Below are positions 44,250 through 52,727 of a DNA stretch of 64,000 nt, in pieces. Made by a program: the position numbers and the translations under genes. The stretch is taken from assembly GCF_946885955.1 (NCBI RefSeq), contig NZ_CAMPHI010000011.1, positions 1-64,000 on the forward strand, read 5' to 3'. Below the pieces are notes generated by a model. It was not told where the DNA came from and made no database searches. It saw only the letters and a list, made by a program, of their open reading frames with translations. The DNA is from an uncultured Pseudomonas sp. Its GTDB lineage: Bacteria; Pseudomonadota; Gammaproteobacteria; Pseudomonadales; Pseudomonadaceae. The first letter of the stretch is position 1; the number at the start of each line of letters is the position of its first letter.

Positions 44250-45146
44250 ATGCCCGCCATCGACCATCCGCTGATTGATCGCTTTCTTGAAACCCTATGG
44301 TTGGAAAAAGGCTTGTCCGCCCATACCCGGGCGGCCTATCGCAGTGATCTGGCGCTGTTCAATGGTTGGTTGCAAGCGCGCGATCTGGAGCTCCCGGGTG
44401 TCGGTCGCGAGCTGATTCTCGATCACCTGGCCTGGCGCATGAACGAGGGTTACAAGGCCCGTTCCACTGCGCGTTTGATTTCCGGATTACGCGGTTTCTA
44501 TCGTTTTCTGTTGCGCGAGGGCGTTATCGCAATCGATCCGACCTTGCAGGTGGATTTGCCGCAGCTTGGCCGGCCGTTGCCCAAATCCCTCTCCGAGGCC
44601 GATGTCGAAGCGCTGCTGGCAGCGCCGGAGCTGGACGACCCTATCGGCCTGCGCGACCGCGCCATGCTCGAGGTGCTCTATGCCTGTGGCTTGCGGGTCA
44701 GCGAGTTGATCGGCTTGACCCTCGAACAGGTCAATCTGCGCCAGGGCGTGCTACGAGTCTTCGGCAAGGGTAGCAAGGAACGGCTGGTGCCGATGGGCGA
44801 AGAGGCCATCGCCTGGATCGAGCGCTATTGCCGCGAGGCGCGGCCGTTCCTGCTCGACGGTAAGCCCAGCGATGTACTGTTTCCCAGTTTGCGTGGCGAG
44901 CAGATGACCCGGCAGACGTTCTGGCACCGGATCAAGCATCAAGCCAAAGTGGCGGGTATCGCCAAGAGCTTATCGCCGCATACGCTGCGCCATGCCTTCG
45001 CCACCCACCTGCTCAACCACGGCGCGGATTTACGCGTGGTGCAGATGCTTTTGGGGCACAGCGACCTGTCGACCACGCAGATTTACACCCATATCGCCCG
45101 GGCGCGATTGCAGGAGTTGCATGCACAGCACCATCCGCGCGGCTGA
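44250..45146 (+). CDS. xerD: site-specific tyrosine recombinase XerD
   Basis: 298-residue partner of XerC in dimer resolution at dif. The catalytic set Arg 149, Lys 173, His 244, Arg 247, His 270 and Tyr 279 is visible (CGLRVSEL, KGSKERLVP, HTLRHAFATHL, LLGHSDLSTTQIYTHI). It sits next to dsbC as in E. coli, so it is the housekeeping recombinase, not a phage integrase. Confidence 0.96.
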   Translation: MPAIDHPLIDRFLETLWLEKGLSAHTRAAYRSDLALFNGWLQARDLELPGVGRELILDHLAWRMNEGYKARSTARLISGLRGFYRFLLREGVIAIDPTLQVDLPQLGRPLPKSLSEADVEALLAAPELDDPIGLRDRAMLEVLYACGLRVSELIGLTLEQVNLRQGVLRVFGKGSKERLVPMGEEAIAWIERYCREARPFLLDGKPSDVLFPSLRGEQMTRQTFWHRIKHQAKVAGIAKSLSPHTLRHAFATHLLNHGADLRVVQMLLGHSDLSTTQIYTHIARARLQELHAQHHPRG

Positions 45147-45294
45147 GATGGCCGTCCGGCTGTGGTGGTCGGCGTTTCGAGGCTTCTATGATAGGCTTTG
45201 CCCAACGCTATAGCGCCCTTGTGGCAGTGGCTGCGGGCCTGGTTCGGGACCGCTCGATCGTCCGCAGGGTATTAATCGCTCGACAGGAGTTCCC

Positions 45295-46035
45295 ATGGGT
45301 TACAACCGTATTTTTGCCGCGTTGGCTTTGACTGTGGTCAGCGGCGCTTGCCTGGCTGGCGATGCGGATGCCGATCAGGCCATTCGTAAGACGTTGAAGA
45401 CCATTCAGCCCGATCTGCCGATCGAAGCGATCGCCGAAAGCCCGATGCAGGGTGTCTACCAGGTCCAGCTCGCCGGTGGCCGCGTGCTTTATGCCAGCGC
45501 CAACGGCGAGTTCGTGATGCAGGGTTATCTGTATCAGTTCAAGGACGGCAAGATGGCGAACCTGACGGAGAAATCGGAAAGTGTCGCGGTGGCCAAGGCA
45601 ATCAATTCTGTGCCGCTGTCGGAGATGGTGATATTCCCCAGCAAGACGCCGAAGACCCATATCACGGTGTTTACCGACACCGATTGCGGCTATTGCCAGA
45701 AACTGCACAGCGAAGTGGCCGAACTCAATCGTCTGGGTGTCGAAGTGCGTTACATGGCGTTCCCGCGTCAGGGCATGGGCAGCCCGGCGGCGAAAGAGCT
45801 GGCAAGCGTCTGGTGCGCCAAGGATCGCAACGATGCGATGAATCGCGCCAAGGCCCGGCAGACCATCGAAGTGGCCGAATGTGACAACCCGGTGGCCAAG
45901 CAGTATGCCCTGGGCCAGTCGATCGGGGTGAGCGGTACGCCGGCGATCGTGCTGGCCAATGGCAAGCTCGTGCCGGGTTACCAGCCGGCGCCGCAGCTGG
46001 CCAAGCTGGCGCTGGAATCCAATCCGACCAACTAG
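45295..46035 (+). CDS. dsbC: thiol:disulfide interchange protein DsbC
   Basis: 246-residue periplasmic disulfide isomerase. Signal peptide of ~21 residues ending CLAG, N-terminal dimerisation domain, then thioredoxin fold with CGYC (Cys 131, Cys 134) and cis-proline loop SGTPAIV. A second cysteine pair (VWC, ECDN) is the structural disulfide. It follows xerD and precedes hom. Confidence 0.95.
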   Translation: MGYNRIFAALALTVVSGACLAGDADADQAIRKTLKTIQPDLPIEAIAESPMQGVYQVQLAGGRVLYASANGEFVMQGYLYQFKDGKMANLTEKSESVAVAKAINSVPLSEMVIFPSKTPKTHITVFTDTDCGYCQKLHSEVAELNRLGVEVRYMAFPRQGMGSPAAKELASVWCAKDRNDAMNRAKARQTIEVAECDNPVAKQYALGQSIGVSGTPAIVLANGKLVPGYQPAPQLAKLALESNPTN

Positions 46036-46062
46036 CGGTTCGCGCTGGATTGACTAATAAAC

Positions 46063-46090
46063 AGCCGCTTCGTATGGTGCGGCTCTTTTT
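46063..46090 (+). terminator. terminator after dsbC
   Basis: AGCCGC (46063-46068) with GCGGCT (46079-46084), then CTTTTT. Confidence 0.65.
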
Positions 46091-46092
46091 CC

Positions 46093-46120
46093 ACGGCCGG
46101 AGCATGCTCCGGCCGTTTTA
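46093..46120 (+). terminator. palindrome before hom
   Basis: A perfect 24-bp palindrome centred at 46104/46105 (ACGGCCGGAGCA and its complement) ends in TTTTA. It lies directly after the first dsbC terminator and ~25 bp before hom. Confidence 0.55.
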
Positions 46121-46144
46121 TGCGGTGCAGATGGGGAGTTCAGT

Positions 46145-47449
46145 GTGAAACCGGTCAAAGTAGGCATCTGTGGGCTGGGTACTGTCGGTGGCGGTACTTT
46201 CAACGTGCTCAAGCGCAACGCCGAGGAAATCGCGCGTCGTGCCGGGCGTGGCATCGAGGTGGTGCAGATTGCACTGCGTTCGCAGAACCCACAGTGCGAC
46301 ATTACCGGTATCGCTATTACCCACGACCCGTTCGAGCTGGTCGATAACCCCGAAATAGAAATCGTCGTCGAGTTGATCGGCGGCTACGGCATCGCCCGCG
46401 ATCTGGTGCTCAAGGCCATCGATAACGGCAAGCACGTGGTCACCGCGAACAAGGCGTTGATTGCCGTGCACGGCAACGAGATTTTTGCCCGTGCTCGCGA
46501 GAAGGGCGTGATAGTCGCCTTCGAAGCAGCGGTGGCCGGCGGTATTCCGGTGATCAAGGCGATCCGTGAGGGCTTGGCCGCCAACCGCATCAACTGGCTG
46601 GCCGGGATCATCAACGGCACCGGTAATTTCATTCTCAGCGAAATGCGCGAAAAGGCGCGAACCTTCGAGGACGTGCTGCAGGAAGCGCAGGCGCTGGGCT
46701 ATGCCGAGGCCGATCCGACGTTCGATGTCGAAGGCATCGATGCGGCGCACAAGCTGACCATTCTCGCCTCCATCGCCTTCGGTATTCCGTTGCAGTTCGA
46801 CAAGGCCTACACCGAAGGCATCACCAAATTGACCACGGCCGACGTGAGTTACGCCGAGGCTTTGGGCTACCGCATCAAGCACCTCGGGGTGGCCCGCCGC
46901 ACCGAGGCCGGCATCGAGTTGCGCGTGCATCCGACGCTGATTCCTGCCGACCGCCTGATCGCCAACGTCAATGGCGTGATGAATGCGGTGATGGTCAATG
47001 GCGATGCCGCCGGCTCGACGCTGTTCTACGGTGCTGGCGCCGGTATGGAGCCGACCGCGTCTTCGGTTGTCGCCGACCTGGTCGATGTGGTGCGGGCGCT
47101 GACCGCTGATCCGACCAATCGCGTCCCCCATCTGGCGTTCCAGCCCGACTCGTTGTCCGATCATCCGATTCTGCCGATCGCGGACTGCGAGAGTGCCTAC
47201 TACCTGCGTGTCCAGGCCAAGGATCACCCTGGCGTGCTGGCCCAGGTGGCGAGCATCCTCTCGCAGCGCGGGATCAACATCGAGTCGATCATGCAGAAGG
47301 AAGTCGAGGAGCATGACGGTCTGGTACCTATGATTCTGGTCACCCATCGGGTGGTCGAGGCGCGTATCGACGAGGCGCTCACCGCGCTGGAAGCGCTCGA
47401 CGACGTGGTGGGCAAGGTCATGCGGATTCGTGTGGAACAACTCGCTTGA
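46145..47449 (+). CDS. hom: homoserine dehydrogenase
   Basis: 434-residue monofunctional enzyme reducing aspartate semialdehyde to homoserine. NAD(P) loop GICGLGTVGGGT, TANKALIA, GIINGTGNFILSEM, and a C-terminal ACT domain (~350-430) for feedback control by threonine. GTG 46145 is the start. thrC follows, giving the threonine branch. Confidence 0.96.
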   Translation: MKPVKVGICGLGTVGGGTFNVLKRNAEEIARRAGRGIEVVQIALRSQNPQCDITGIAITHDPFELVDNPEIEIVVELIGGYGIARDLVLKAIDNGKHVVTANKALIAVHGNEIFARAREKGVIVAFEAAVAGGIPVIKAIREGLAANRINWLAGIINGTGNFILSEMREKARTFEDVLQEAQALGYAEADPTFDVEGIDAAHKLTILASIAFGIPLQFDKAYTEGITKLTTADVSYAEALGYRIKHLGVARRTEAGIELRVHPTLIPADRLIANVNGVMNAVMVNGDAAGSTLFYGAGAGMEPTASSVVADLVDVVRALTADPTNRVPHLAFQPDSLSDHPILPIADCESAYYLRVQAKDHPGVLAQVASILSQRGINIESIMQKEVEEHDGLVPMILVTHRVVEARIDEALTALEALDDVVGKVMRIRVEQLA

Positions 47450-47471
47450 AGCTGCAAGCTTCAGGCCTCAA

Positions 47472-47619
47472 GCAGCAAGCCGAAAAACAAGCCTGTATCG
47501 GCCTTCGGCTTGCTGCTCAGATTTGAACCGATAATCCAGCGGCATGAGAACAGGCTGCCGGCTACCAGATATACGCCCACCGGGTTTTTCTTGTAGCTTG
47601 CAGCTTGTAGCTTGCAGCT
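47472..47619. repeat. hairpin and short direct repeats between hom and thrC
   Basis: GCAGCAAGCCGAA (47472-47484) pairs with TTCGGCTTGCTGC (47504-47516). Downstream, CTTGTAGCTTGCAG occurs twice in tandem (from ~47592). The same AGCTTGCGGC/GCCGCAAGC flavour recurs after ffh. No gene is in this 190-bp gap. Confidence 0.55.
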
Positions 47620-47639
47620 CAAACCGAAGGTTTGCATAA

Positions 47640-49049
47640 ATGCGCTATATCAGTACCCGCGGCCAGGCACCGGCCCTGAATTTCGAAGACGTATTGCTCG
47701 CCGGTCTGGCAAGTGACGGCGGCCTTTATGTGCCGGAAAACCTGCCGCGTTTCACCCAGGAAGAGATCGCTTCCTGGGCCGGCCTGCCTTATCACGAATT
47801 GGCGTTCCGAGTGATGCGCCCGTTCGTTGCCGGCAGCATCGCCGATGCCGATTTCAAGAAGATTCTCGAAGAGACCTATGCGGCATTTGCCCATAAGGCC
47901 ATCGCCCCGCTGCGCCAGCTGGATGGCAACGAGTGGGCGCTCGAGCTATTCCATGGCCCGACCCTGGCGTTCAAGGATTTCGCCCTGCAGTTGCTCGGTC
48001 GCCTGCTCGATCATGTGCTGACAAAGCGCGGCGAGCGGGTGGTGATCATGGGCGCCACATCCGGCGATACCGGCTCGGCGGCGATCGAGGGTTGCAAGGC
48101 TTGCGAAAACGTCGACATCTTCATCATGCACCCGCACAACCGGGTGTCCGAGGTACAGCGTCGGCAGATGACCACGCTGTTCGGCGACAACATTCATAAC
48201 ATCGCGATCGAGGGCAACTTCGACGATTGCCAGGAGATGGTCAAGGCGAGCTTCGCCGACCAGAGCTTCCTCAAGGGCACCCGTCTGGTGGCGGTCAACT
48301 CGATCAACTGGGCGCGGATCATGGCCCAGATCGTCTACTACTTTTATGCGGCCTTGCAGTTGGGCGGTCCAGCACGTTCCGTGGCGTTTTCAGTGCCGAC
48401 CGGCAATTTCGGCGATATTTTCGCTGGTTACCTGGCGCGCAACATGGGCTTGCCGATCAGTCAGCTGATAGTCGCGACCAACCGCAACGACATCCTTCAT
48501 CGCTTTATGAGCGGTAATCGCTACGCCAAGGATGCGCTGCACCCGACGCTGTCGCCGTCGATGGACATCATGGTTTCGTCGAATTTCGAGCGTCTGTTAT
48601 TCGACCTGCACGGCCGCAACGGCGCGGCCATTGCCGGGCTGATGGCCGAGTTCAAGCAAAGCGGCGGTTTCAGCGTCGAGGACGATCGCTGGACGGAAGC
48701 GCGCAAGTTGTTCGACTCCCTGGCGGTGGACGATGCGCAGACTTGCGAAACCATTGCCGAAGTATTCGCGCAGAGCGGCGAGCTGCTCGATCCGCATACC
48801 GCCATCGGTGTGCGTGCCGCCCGCGAGTGTCGTCGCAGCCTGGCCACGCCAATGGTAATCCTGGGTACTGCACACCCGGTCAAATTCCCCGAGGCGGTGG
48901 AAAAGGCCGGCATTGCTGAAGCGCTGACGCTGCCGCCGCACCTGGCTGACCTGTTCGAGCGCGAAGAGCGCTGCACGGTGCTGGCCAACGACCTGAAGGG
49001 CGTGCAGGACTTCGTCAGTCAGCATGGCAACCGCGGCAAGCCGCTGTAA
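47640..49049 (+). CDS. thrC: threonine synthase
   Basis: 469-residue PLP enzyme converting O-phosphohomoserine to threonine. N-terminus YISTRGQAPALNFEDVLL, PLP lysine ~112 in GPTLAFKDFALQ, ATSGDTGSAAIE, and the Phe/Gly-rich NGAAIAGL region are typical of the long bacterial form. It ends with a strong terminator. Confidence 0.96.
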   Translation: MRYISTRGQAPALNFEDVLLAGLASDGGLYVPENLPRFTQEEIASWAGLPYHELAFRVMRPFVAGSIADADFKKILEETYAAFAHKAIAPLRQLDGNEWALELFHGPTLAFKDFALQLLGRLLDHVLTKRGERVVIMGATSGDTGSAAIEGCKACENVDIFIMHPHNRVSEVQRRQMTTLFGDNIHNIAIEGNFDDCQEMVKASFADQSFLKGTRLVAVNSINWARIMAQIVYYFYAALQLGGPARSVAFSVPTGNFGDIFAGYLARNMGLPISQLIVATNRNDILHRFMSGNRYAKDALHPTLSPSMDIMVSSNFERLLFDLHGRNGAAIAGLMAEFKQSGGFSVEDDRWTEARKLFDSLAVDDAQTCETIAEVFAQSGELLDPHTAIGVRAARECRRSLATPMVILGTAHPVKFPEAVEKAGIAEALTLPPHLADLFEREERCTVLANDLKGVQDFVSQHGNRGKPL

Positions 49050-49066
49050 GCACCGCGTTTTGCCCG

Positions 49067-49099
49067 AAAAGCCGGCACCTCATGGGTGCCGGTTTTTTT
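49067..49099 (+). terminator. intrinsic terminator after thrC
   Basis: CCGGCACC (49072-49079) pairs with GGTGCCGG (49085-49092), flanked by AAAA and TTTTTTT. Confidence 0.9.
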
Positions 49100-49113
49100 A
49101 TGTGTGTCGTTCA

Positions 49114-49156
49114 CCGGGCTGCCGGGGCTGCCGGGGCTGCCGATTGCCGATTGCCG
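49114..49156. repeat. short tandem repeats
   Basis: Three units of CCGGGGCTG (the first one base short) are followed by two of ATTGCCG. A slippage-prone tract in the gap between thrC and the 49216 gene. Confidence 0.6.
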
Positions 49157-49215
49157 ACTTTCCCTTTGCGGATGTGCAGCTACGCTCTGTGAGGTTTTCC
49201 TGAAGGAGTATCGCA

Positions 49216-49485
49216 ATGGCTGAGATGGATGATGGGTTGCCGGCCGAAGTCGTGGTCGCGCTCGAGCGCGGACACAAGATCGAAGCGATCAAGTTGTTGC
49301 GCGAGGCCAGGGGGATAGGCCTCAAGGAAGCCAAGGATGCGGTGGATCGCTACAAGCCGGAGCGTGCGCCGGAGGCTGCCGATTTGGTGGTGCAGCCGGG
49401 GTCGAGCGGGTATTCGTCGCTGCTTTGGCTGGTGCTGTTGGGCGTACTCGGCGTTGCCGTGGCCTGGTTCGGTGGTTGGTTGTAG
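49216..49485 (+). CDS. L7/L12-like domain protein with C-terminal membrane helix
   Basis: 89 residues. The N-terminal ~50 residues (LPAEVVVALERGHKIEAIKLLREARGIGLKEAKDAV, in two stretches) match the fold of the L7/L12 C-terminal domain. A short linker and one transmembrane helix (SSLLWLVLLGVLGVAVAWF) end the protein. It is not ribosomal: no L7/L12 N-terminal dimerisation part is present. Role unknown. Start ATG follows AAGGAG. A similar, facing gene lies 28 bp downstream. Confidence 0.8.
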   Translation: MAEMDDGLPAEVVVALERGHKIEAIKLLREARGIGLKEAKDAVDRYKPERAPEAADLVVQPGSSGYSSLLWLVLLGVLGVAVAWFGGWL

Positions 49486-49513
49486 CGCGGGGGGAGCTGC
49501 AGGGTGGTTGCTA

Positions 49514-49777
49514 TCAGCCGAGCAGCAGTAGATAGGCGATAGCCATAAGGGCGATCAGGCTGAGCCAGATCAGGCCGTTGAGTTTGCTTTGGCGAATGAT
49601 CCCGGCGCCCCGCGGGCGGACTCTGGGGTTCGCCTCCAGGTGCTGATAGATAAGGATTTGCGCCTGTTTGCTGGCGATTCCCTCGCGCTGGCGCAGCAGG
49701 TCGATGGCTTTGGCTCGGTCGTCATGCCGCAGCGCCTGCAATACGTCGTCGGGTAGCGAGGGTTCGATGTCGGGCAT
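49514..49777 (-). CDS. paralogue of the facing L7/L12-like membrane protein
   Basis: 87 residues with the same architecture as its neighbour: LPDDVLQALRHDDRAKAIDLL and REGIASKQAQ in front, then a linker and a C-terminal helix (LIWLSLIALMAIAYLLLL). Aligned residues such as LP-x-x-V, AL, AI-x-LL and GI-x-x-K-x-A recur at the same spacing. It converges on the 49216 gene, so they probably arose by inverted duplication or by independent capture of related genes. Function unknown. Confidence 0.75.
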   Translation of the reverse strand: MPDIEPSLPDDVLQALRHDDRAKAIDLLRQREGIASKQAQILIYQHLEANPRVRPRGAGIIRQSKLNGLIWLSLIALMAIAYLLLLG

Positions 49778-49801
49778 GGCGCTCCTCCCGGGTGGAGGTC
49801 G

Positions 49802-51001
49802 TTAGATGGCTCCATTGCTGCGGAGTTCTTCGATTCGCTTGGCGTCGTAACCGAGCGAGGCGAGTATCTGCTCGGTATGCTCGCCCAGCTCCGGGCCGGT
49901 CCATTCGACGCCGCCGGGGGTTGCCGAGAGTTTGGGCACGATGCCGGGCATCTTGAACGGTTTGCCGTCCGGCAGCTTGGCGCTGAGCAGCATTTCGCGG
50001 GCGAGGTATTGCGGGTCGTGGAACATGTCCTCGGCGCTGAAGATGCGGCTGGCCGGCACCTCGGCCCGATTCAGCGTATCGAGCACCTGGTCGAGCGGTA
50101 GCGCGCCGACCCAGCGATCGATCACTCCGTACAGCTCGTCGCGTCGCGCGTCGCGGCCGTCGTTGCTGGCCAGGCTCGGATCTTCTGCCAGGTCGGTGCG
50201 GCCGATGGCGTGCATAAAGCGTTTGAAGATCGCATCGCCGTTGGCGCCGATCTGGATGTGCTTGCCGTCGCTGCTGGTGTGGATCGAGGAAGGGGTGATG
50301 CCAGGCATGATATTGCCGCTGCGCTCGCGGATAAAACCGAACACATCGAACTCCGGCACCATGCTTTCCATCATGGCGAAGATCGCCTCGTATAGCGCCA
50401 CATCGACCATCTGGCCGCTGCCGCCGTTCACTTCGCGGTGACGCAGTGCCATCAGCGCTCCTATCACGCCCCAGAGTGCGGCAATCGAATCGCCGATAGA
50501 GATGCCGGTGCGCACCGGTGGGCGATCCTCGAAACCGGTGATATAGCGCAGTCCGCCCATGGATTCGCCGACCGCGCCGAAGCCAGGTTGATCCTTCATC
50601 GGTCCGCTCTGGCCAAAGCCGGACAGGCGCACCATGACCAATTTGGGGTTCAGTGCATGCAGCACCTCCCAGCCCAGGCCGAGCTTTTCCAATACGCCGG
50701 GGCGGAAGTTCTCGATCAGGATATCGGCTTCGCTCAGCAGTTGTTTCAGCACCTGCAGCCCTTGCGGGTGTTTGAGGTTGAGGGTGATCGACTGCTTGTT
50801 GCGCGCCTGTACGAACCACCACAGCGATGTGCCCTCGTAGAGCTTGCGCCACTTGCGCAGGGGATCGCCGCCGTCCGGCGATTCGACCTTGATCACCTCG
50901 GCGCCGAACTCGGCGCAAATACGGGCGGCGAACGGGCCGGCGATCAGGCTGCCGAGCTCTATCACTTTCAGGCCGGCGAGGGGTTTGTTGGCTGTTGTCA
51001 T
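49802..51001 (-). CDS. CaiB/BaiF family CoA-transferase
   Basis: 399-residue class III CoA-transferase. Signature stretches are LKVIELGSLIAGPFAARICAEFGAEVIKVE, RNKQSITLNLK, ENFRPGVLEKLG, LSGFGQSGP and RTGISIGDSIAALW. It most resembles succinyl-CoA:dicarboxylate transferases; the exact donor and acceptor cannot be read from sequence. ATG 51001 gives MTTANKPLAGLKVIELG; the 18-codon extension is unsupported. It is divergent from the yjfI-type gene. Confidence 0.88.
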   Translation of the reverse strand: MTTANKPLAGLKVIELGSLIAGPFAARICAEFGAEVIKVESPDGGDPLRKWRKLYEGTSLWWFVQARNKQSITLNLKHPQGLQVLKQLLSEADILIENFRPGVLEKLGLGWEVLHALNPKLVMVRLSGFGQSGPMKDQPGFGAVGESMGGLRYITGFEDRPPVRTGISIGDSIAALWGVIGALMALRHREVNGGSGQMVDVALYEAIFAMMESMVPEFDVFGFIRERSGNIMPGITPSSIHTSSDGKHIQIGANGDAIFKRFMHAIGRTDLAEDPSLASNDGRDARRDELYGVIDRWVGALPLDQVLDTLNRAEVPASRIFSAEDMFHDPQYLAREMLLSAKLPDGKPFKMPGIVPKLSATPGGVEWTGPELGEHTEQILASLGYDAKRIEELRSNGAI

Positions 51002-51275
51002 GCGGAGGGTCCGTGTCGGAGTGCTGGCCAAGCCTATTCGATTATGCGTCGTCACGTCATATTCGAATGCCTAGGCCGGCTGCTCCAGCTGCGATGGGGT
51101 TGGCGATTTTGCCGGTTCAATCGGGTTGCGATATAGGGTTAAATTGCCATTACGAATGGATGCGCGGCGTTTTGAACCTGGATGGTTTCCCTTCTGCGAT
51201 TTCTCCTTGTCTATCTGCTCGTTGCTGCCTGATGCGGCGGGCCGAGTCGTGGCTGAAAAACGAGCGTTTGAAAGT

Positions 51276-51307
51276 ATTACATGTGATGCATTGATTCATT
51301 ACATGTG
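51276..51307 (+). promoter_or_regulatory. putative operator: two direct ATTACATGTG boxes
   Basis: Identical 10-bp boxes ATTACATGTG at 51276-51285 and 51298-51307 are 22 bp apart, two turns of B-DNA, so proteins bound there would face the same side. Each contains the palindrome ACATGT. A possible -35 (TTGAAA, 51268-51273) lies just before them; the boxes would cover the -10 area. The rest of the 324-bp divergent region (51002-51325) shows no gene and no clear sigma54 site. Confidence 0.5.
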
Positions 51308-51325
51308 TGAGGCTAGTCTCTGCCT

Positions 51326-51964
51326 ATGGAAAGCAAATCATCAGCCCATTACCAGCGTCTTTTTCGTCAGCGCCTGCGCGAGCAGGGCCTGGTGAAGAAG
51401 GAAGTCTGGATACTGCCGGAGCATGCCCCGCTGCTCATGGCTTTCGAACGCAAGCTTCGCCAGCCGCAATCGTTAACGCTGGCTTCGATGGAAAAGGAGG
51501 AGGGTATGAGCATGCCCCAGGTATGGACTGCACAGGCTTTGTACGATGCGTTGTCGGCGGCCGAGCTGTTTAAGAGCGGCCAGGCGGGCATCGAGCTGAT
51601 TCAAGGCGCCGATGCCAGCTTGCACGTCACCATGCACGACTACGGCGATCTGCCGGTGTTCATTGCGGTGTATGGCGAGCAGATCATTGTCGAAAGCCTG
51701 CTCTGGCCGGCTGCCGACATACGCGACAGCGCGGCCTTCAACGAAGAAGTGCTGCGCACCCACAAACTGTTCCCATTGTCCTCCATCGGCCTGGAAACCC
51801 TGCCGGATGGCCAGCCTTGCTACACCATGTTCGGCGCGCTGAGCTCGGCTTCCACCCTCAGCGATGTGGTGTTCGAAATCGAATTACTGGCGGACAACGT
51901 GATCAAGGCCACCGAGGCCTACGAAGGCTTCCTCAAGGTCGACGCGCAAGGAGAAATGCTATGA
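51326..51964 (+). CDS. YjfI-like DUF2170 protein with antitoxin-like N-terminus
   Basis: 212 residues. Residues ~8-42 (YQRLFRQRLREQGLVKKEVWI) resemble the ribbon-helix-helix type start of MazE-like antitoxins, often DNA-binding. From ~residue 61 the protein is a DUF2170/YjfI domain (TAQALYDALSAAELFKSG, SLLWPAADI, YTMFGALSSASTLSDVVFEIELLADNVI). ATG 51326 has only a distant GAGG, whereas an internal in-frame ATG 51506 follows an excellent AAGGAGGAGG and would give the DUF2170 part alone (~152 residues). The stop overlaps the pspA start (ATGA). Confidence 0.75.
   Translation: MESKSSAHYQRLFRQRLREQGLVKKEVWILPEHAPLLMAFERKLRQPQSLTLASMEKEEGMSMPQVWTAQALYDALSAAELFKSGQAGIELIQGADASLHVTMHDYGDLPVFIAVYGEQIIVESLLWPAADIRDSAAFNEEVLRTHKLFPLSSIGLETLPDGQPCYTMFGALSSASTLSDVVFEIELLADNVIKATEAYEGFLKVDAQGEML
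51494..51508 (+). promoter_or_regulatory. strong internal ribosome binding site in the yjfI-like gene
   Basis: AAAGGAGGAGGGT followed by ATG at 51506, in frame with the DUF2170 part. It is far better than the site before ATG 51326, so two products (long and short) may be made from one gene. Confidence 0.5.
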
Positions 51965-52656
51965 ACGTCTGGAGCAAGTTGCTGACGGCGCTGCGTGGTG
52001 GCGCCAACGAAATGGGCGAAGCGGTGATCGATGGCCAGGCACTGCGAATTCTCGATCAGGAGATTCGCGACGCCGATCTCGAGCTGCGCAAGTCCAAGGA
52101 AGCCCTCGCCGAGATCATGGCCAAACAGAAGCTCGCCGCCGAACGTGTCGGCAAGAGTGTGGAAAAGATCGCCGAGTACGAGCAGTACGCATTGAAAGCC
52201 CTGGAGGCCGGCAACGAAGCGCTGGCGACCGAGGTGGCGGAGAAAATCGCCAACCTGGAAACCGCCCAGGCCAGCGAGCGCGAGCAAGCCGACGCGTTCG
52301 CCGCCAGTGTGGCGCAGCTGCGCAAAGCGGTGACCCAGGCCGAAGGGCATATCAAGCGCCTCAAGCAGCAAGTGGATACGGTCAAGGCCACCGAAAGCGT
52401 GCAGAAGGCGCAGATGGCCGTGGCCCACCGTTACGGCGGTTCCCAGGCCAAGCTGCACACTGCGGTCGAGTCGCTGGAGCGGATCAAGCTCAAGCAGGCC
52501 GAGCGCGCAGCGAAGATGGAAGCGGCGGCGGAGCTGGCCGAAATCAGCACGCCGGACGACGCCCTTGAGGTCAAGCTACGCGCGGCCGGCATAGTGCCGG
52601 CCAACGCCAGCGCCGACAGCGTGCTGGCGCGGCTGAAGGAAAAGGCCAAGTCCTGA
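51961..52656 (+). CDS. pspA: PspA/IM30 family membrane-stress protein
   Basis: 231 residues, nearly all helical coiled coil (VWSKLLTALRGGANEMGEAVID, QALRILDQEIRDADLELRKSK). PspA/IM30 (ESCRT-III-like) proteins bind and remodel stressed membranes and preserve the proton gradient. The C-terminal region ends with EVKLRAAGIV ... VLARLKEKAK. ATG 51961 overlaps the previous stop, with AAGGAG upstream. Companion genes match the YjfI-YjfJ-YqiJ-YqiK set rather than the PspF/PspBC regulon. Confidence 0.88.
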   Translation: MNVWSKLLTALRGGANEMGEAVIDGQALRILDQEIRDADLELRKSKEALAEIMAKQKLAAERVGKSVEKIAEYEQYALKALEAGNEALATEVAEKIANLETAQASEREQADAFAASVAQLRKAVTQAEGHIKRLKQQVDTVKATESVQKAQMAVAHRYGGSQAKLHTAVESLERIKLKQAERAAKMEAAAELAEISTPDDALEVKLRAAGIVPANASADSVLARLKEKAKS

Positions 52657-52727
52657 TTCGGTTCGTTCGCCAATAAGCCGGCGGGGCCATTTGGCCCTGC
52701 CCAGGTTCTCTCCGGGATAGGAAAGCT

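Noticed and set aside
44250..45146. Phage or island integrase
   Set aside because: The recombinase is XerD by motifs and by its dsbC neighbour; no attachment repeats or tRNA are next to it.
51002..51325. Sigma54 promoter with PspF-type control of the pspA operon
   Set aside because: No TGGCAC-N5-TTGC-like site was seen and no pspF gene is nearby.
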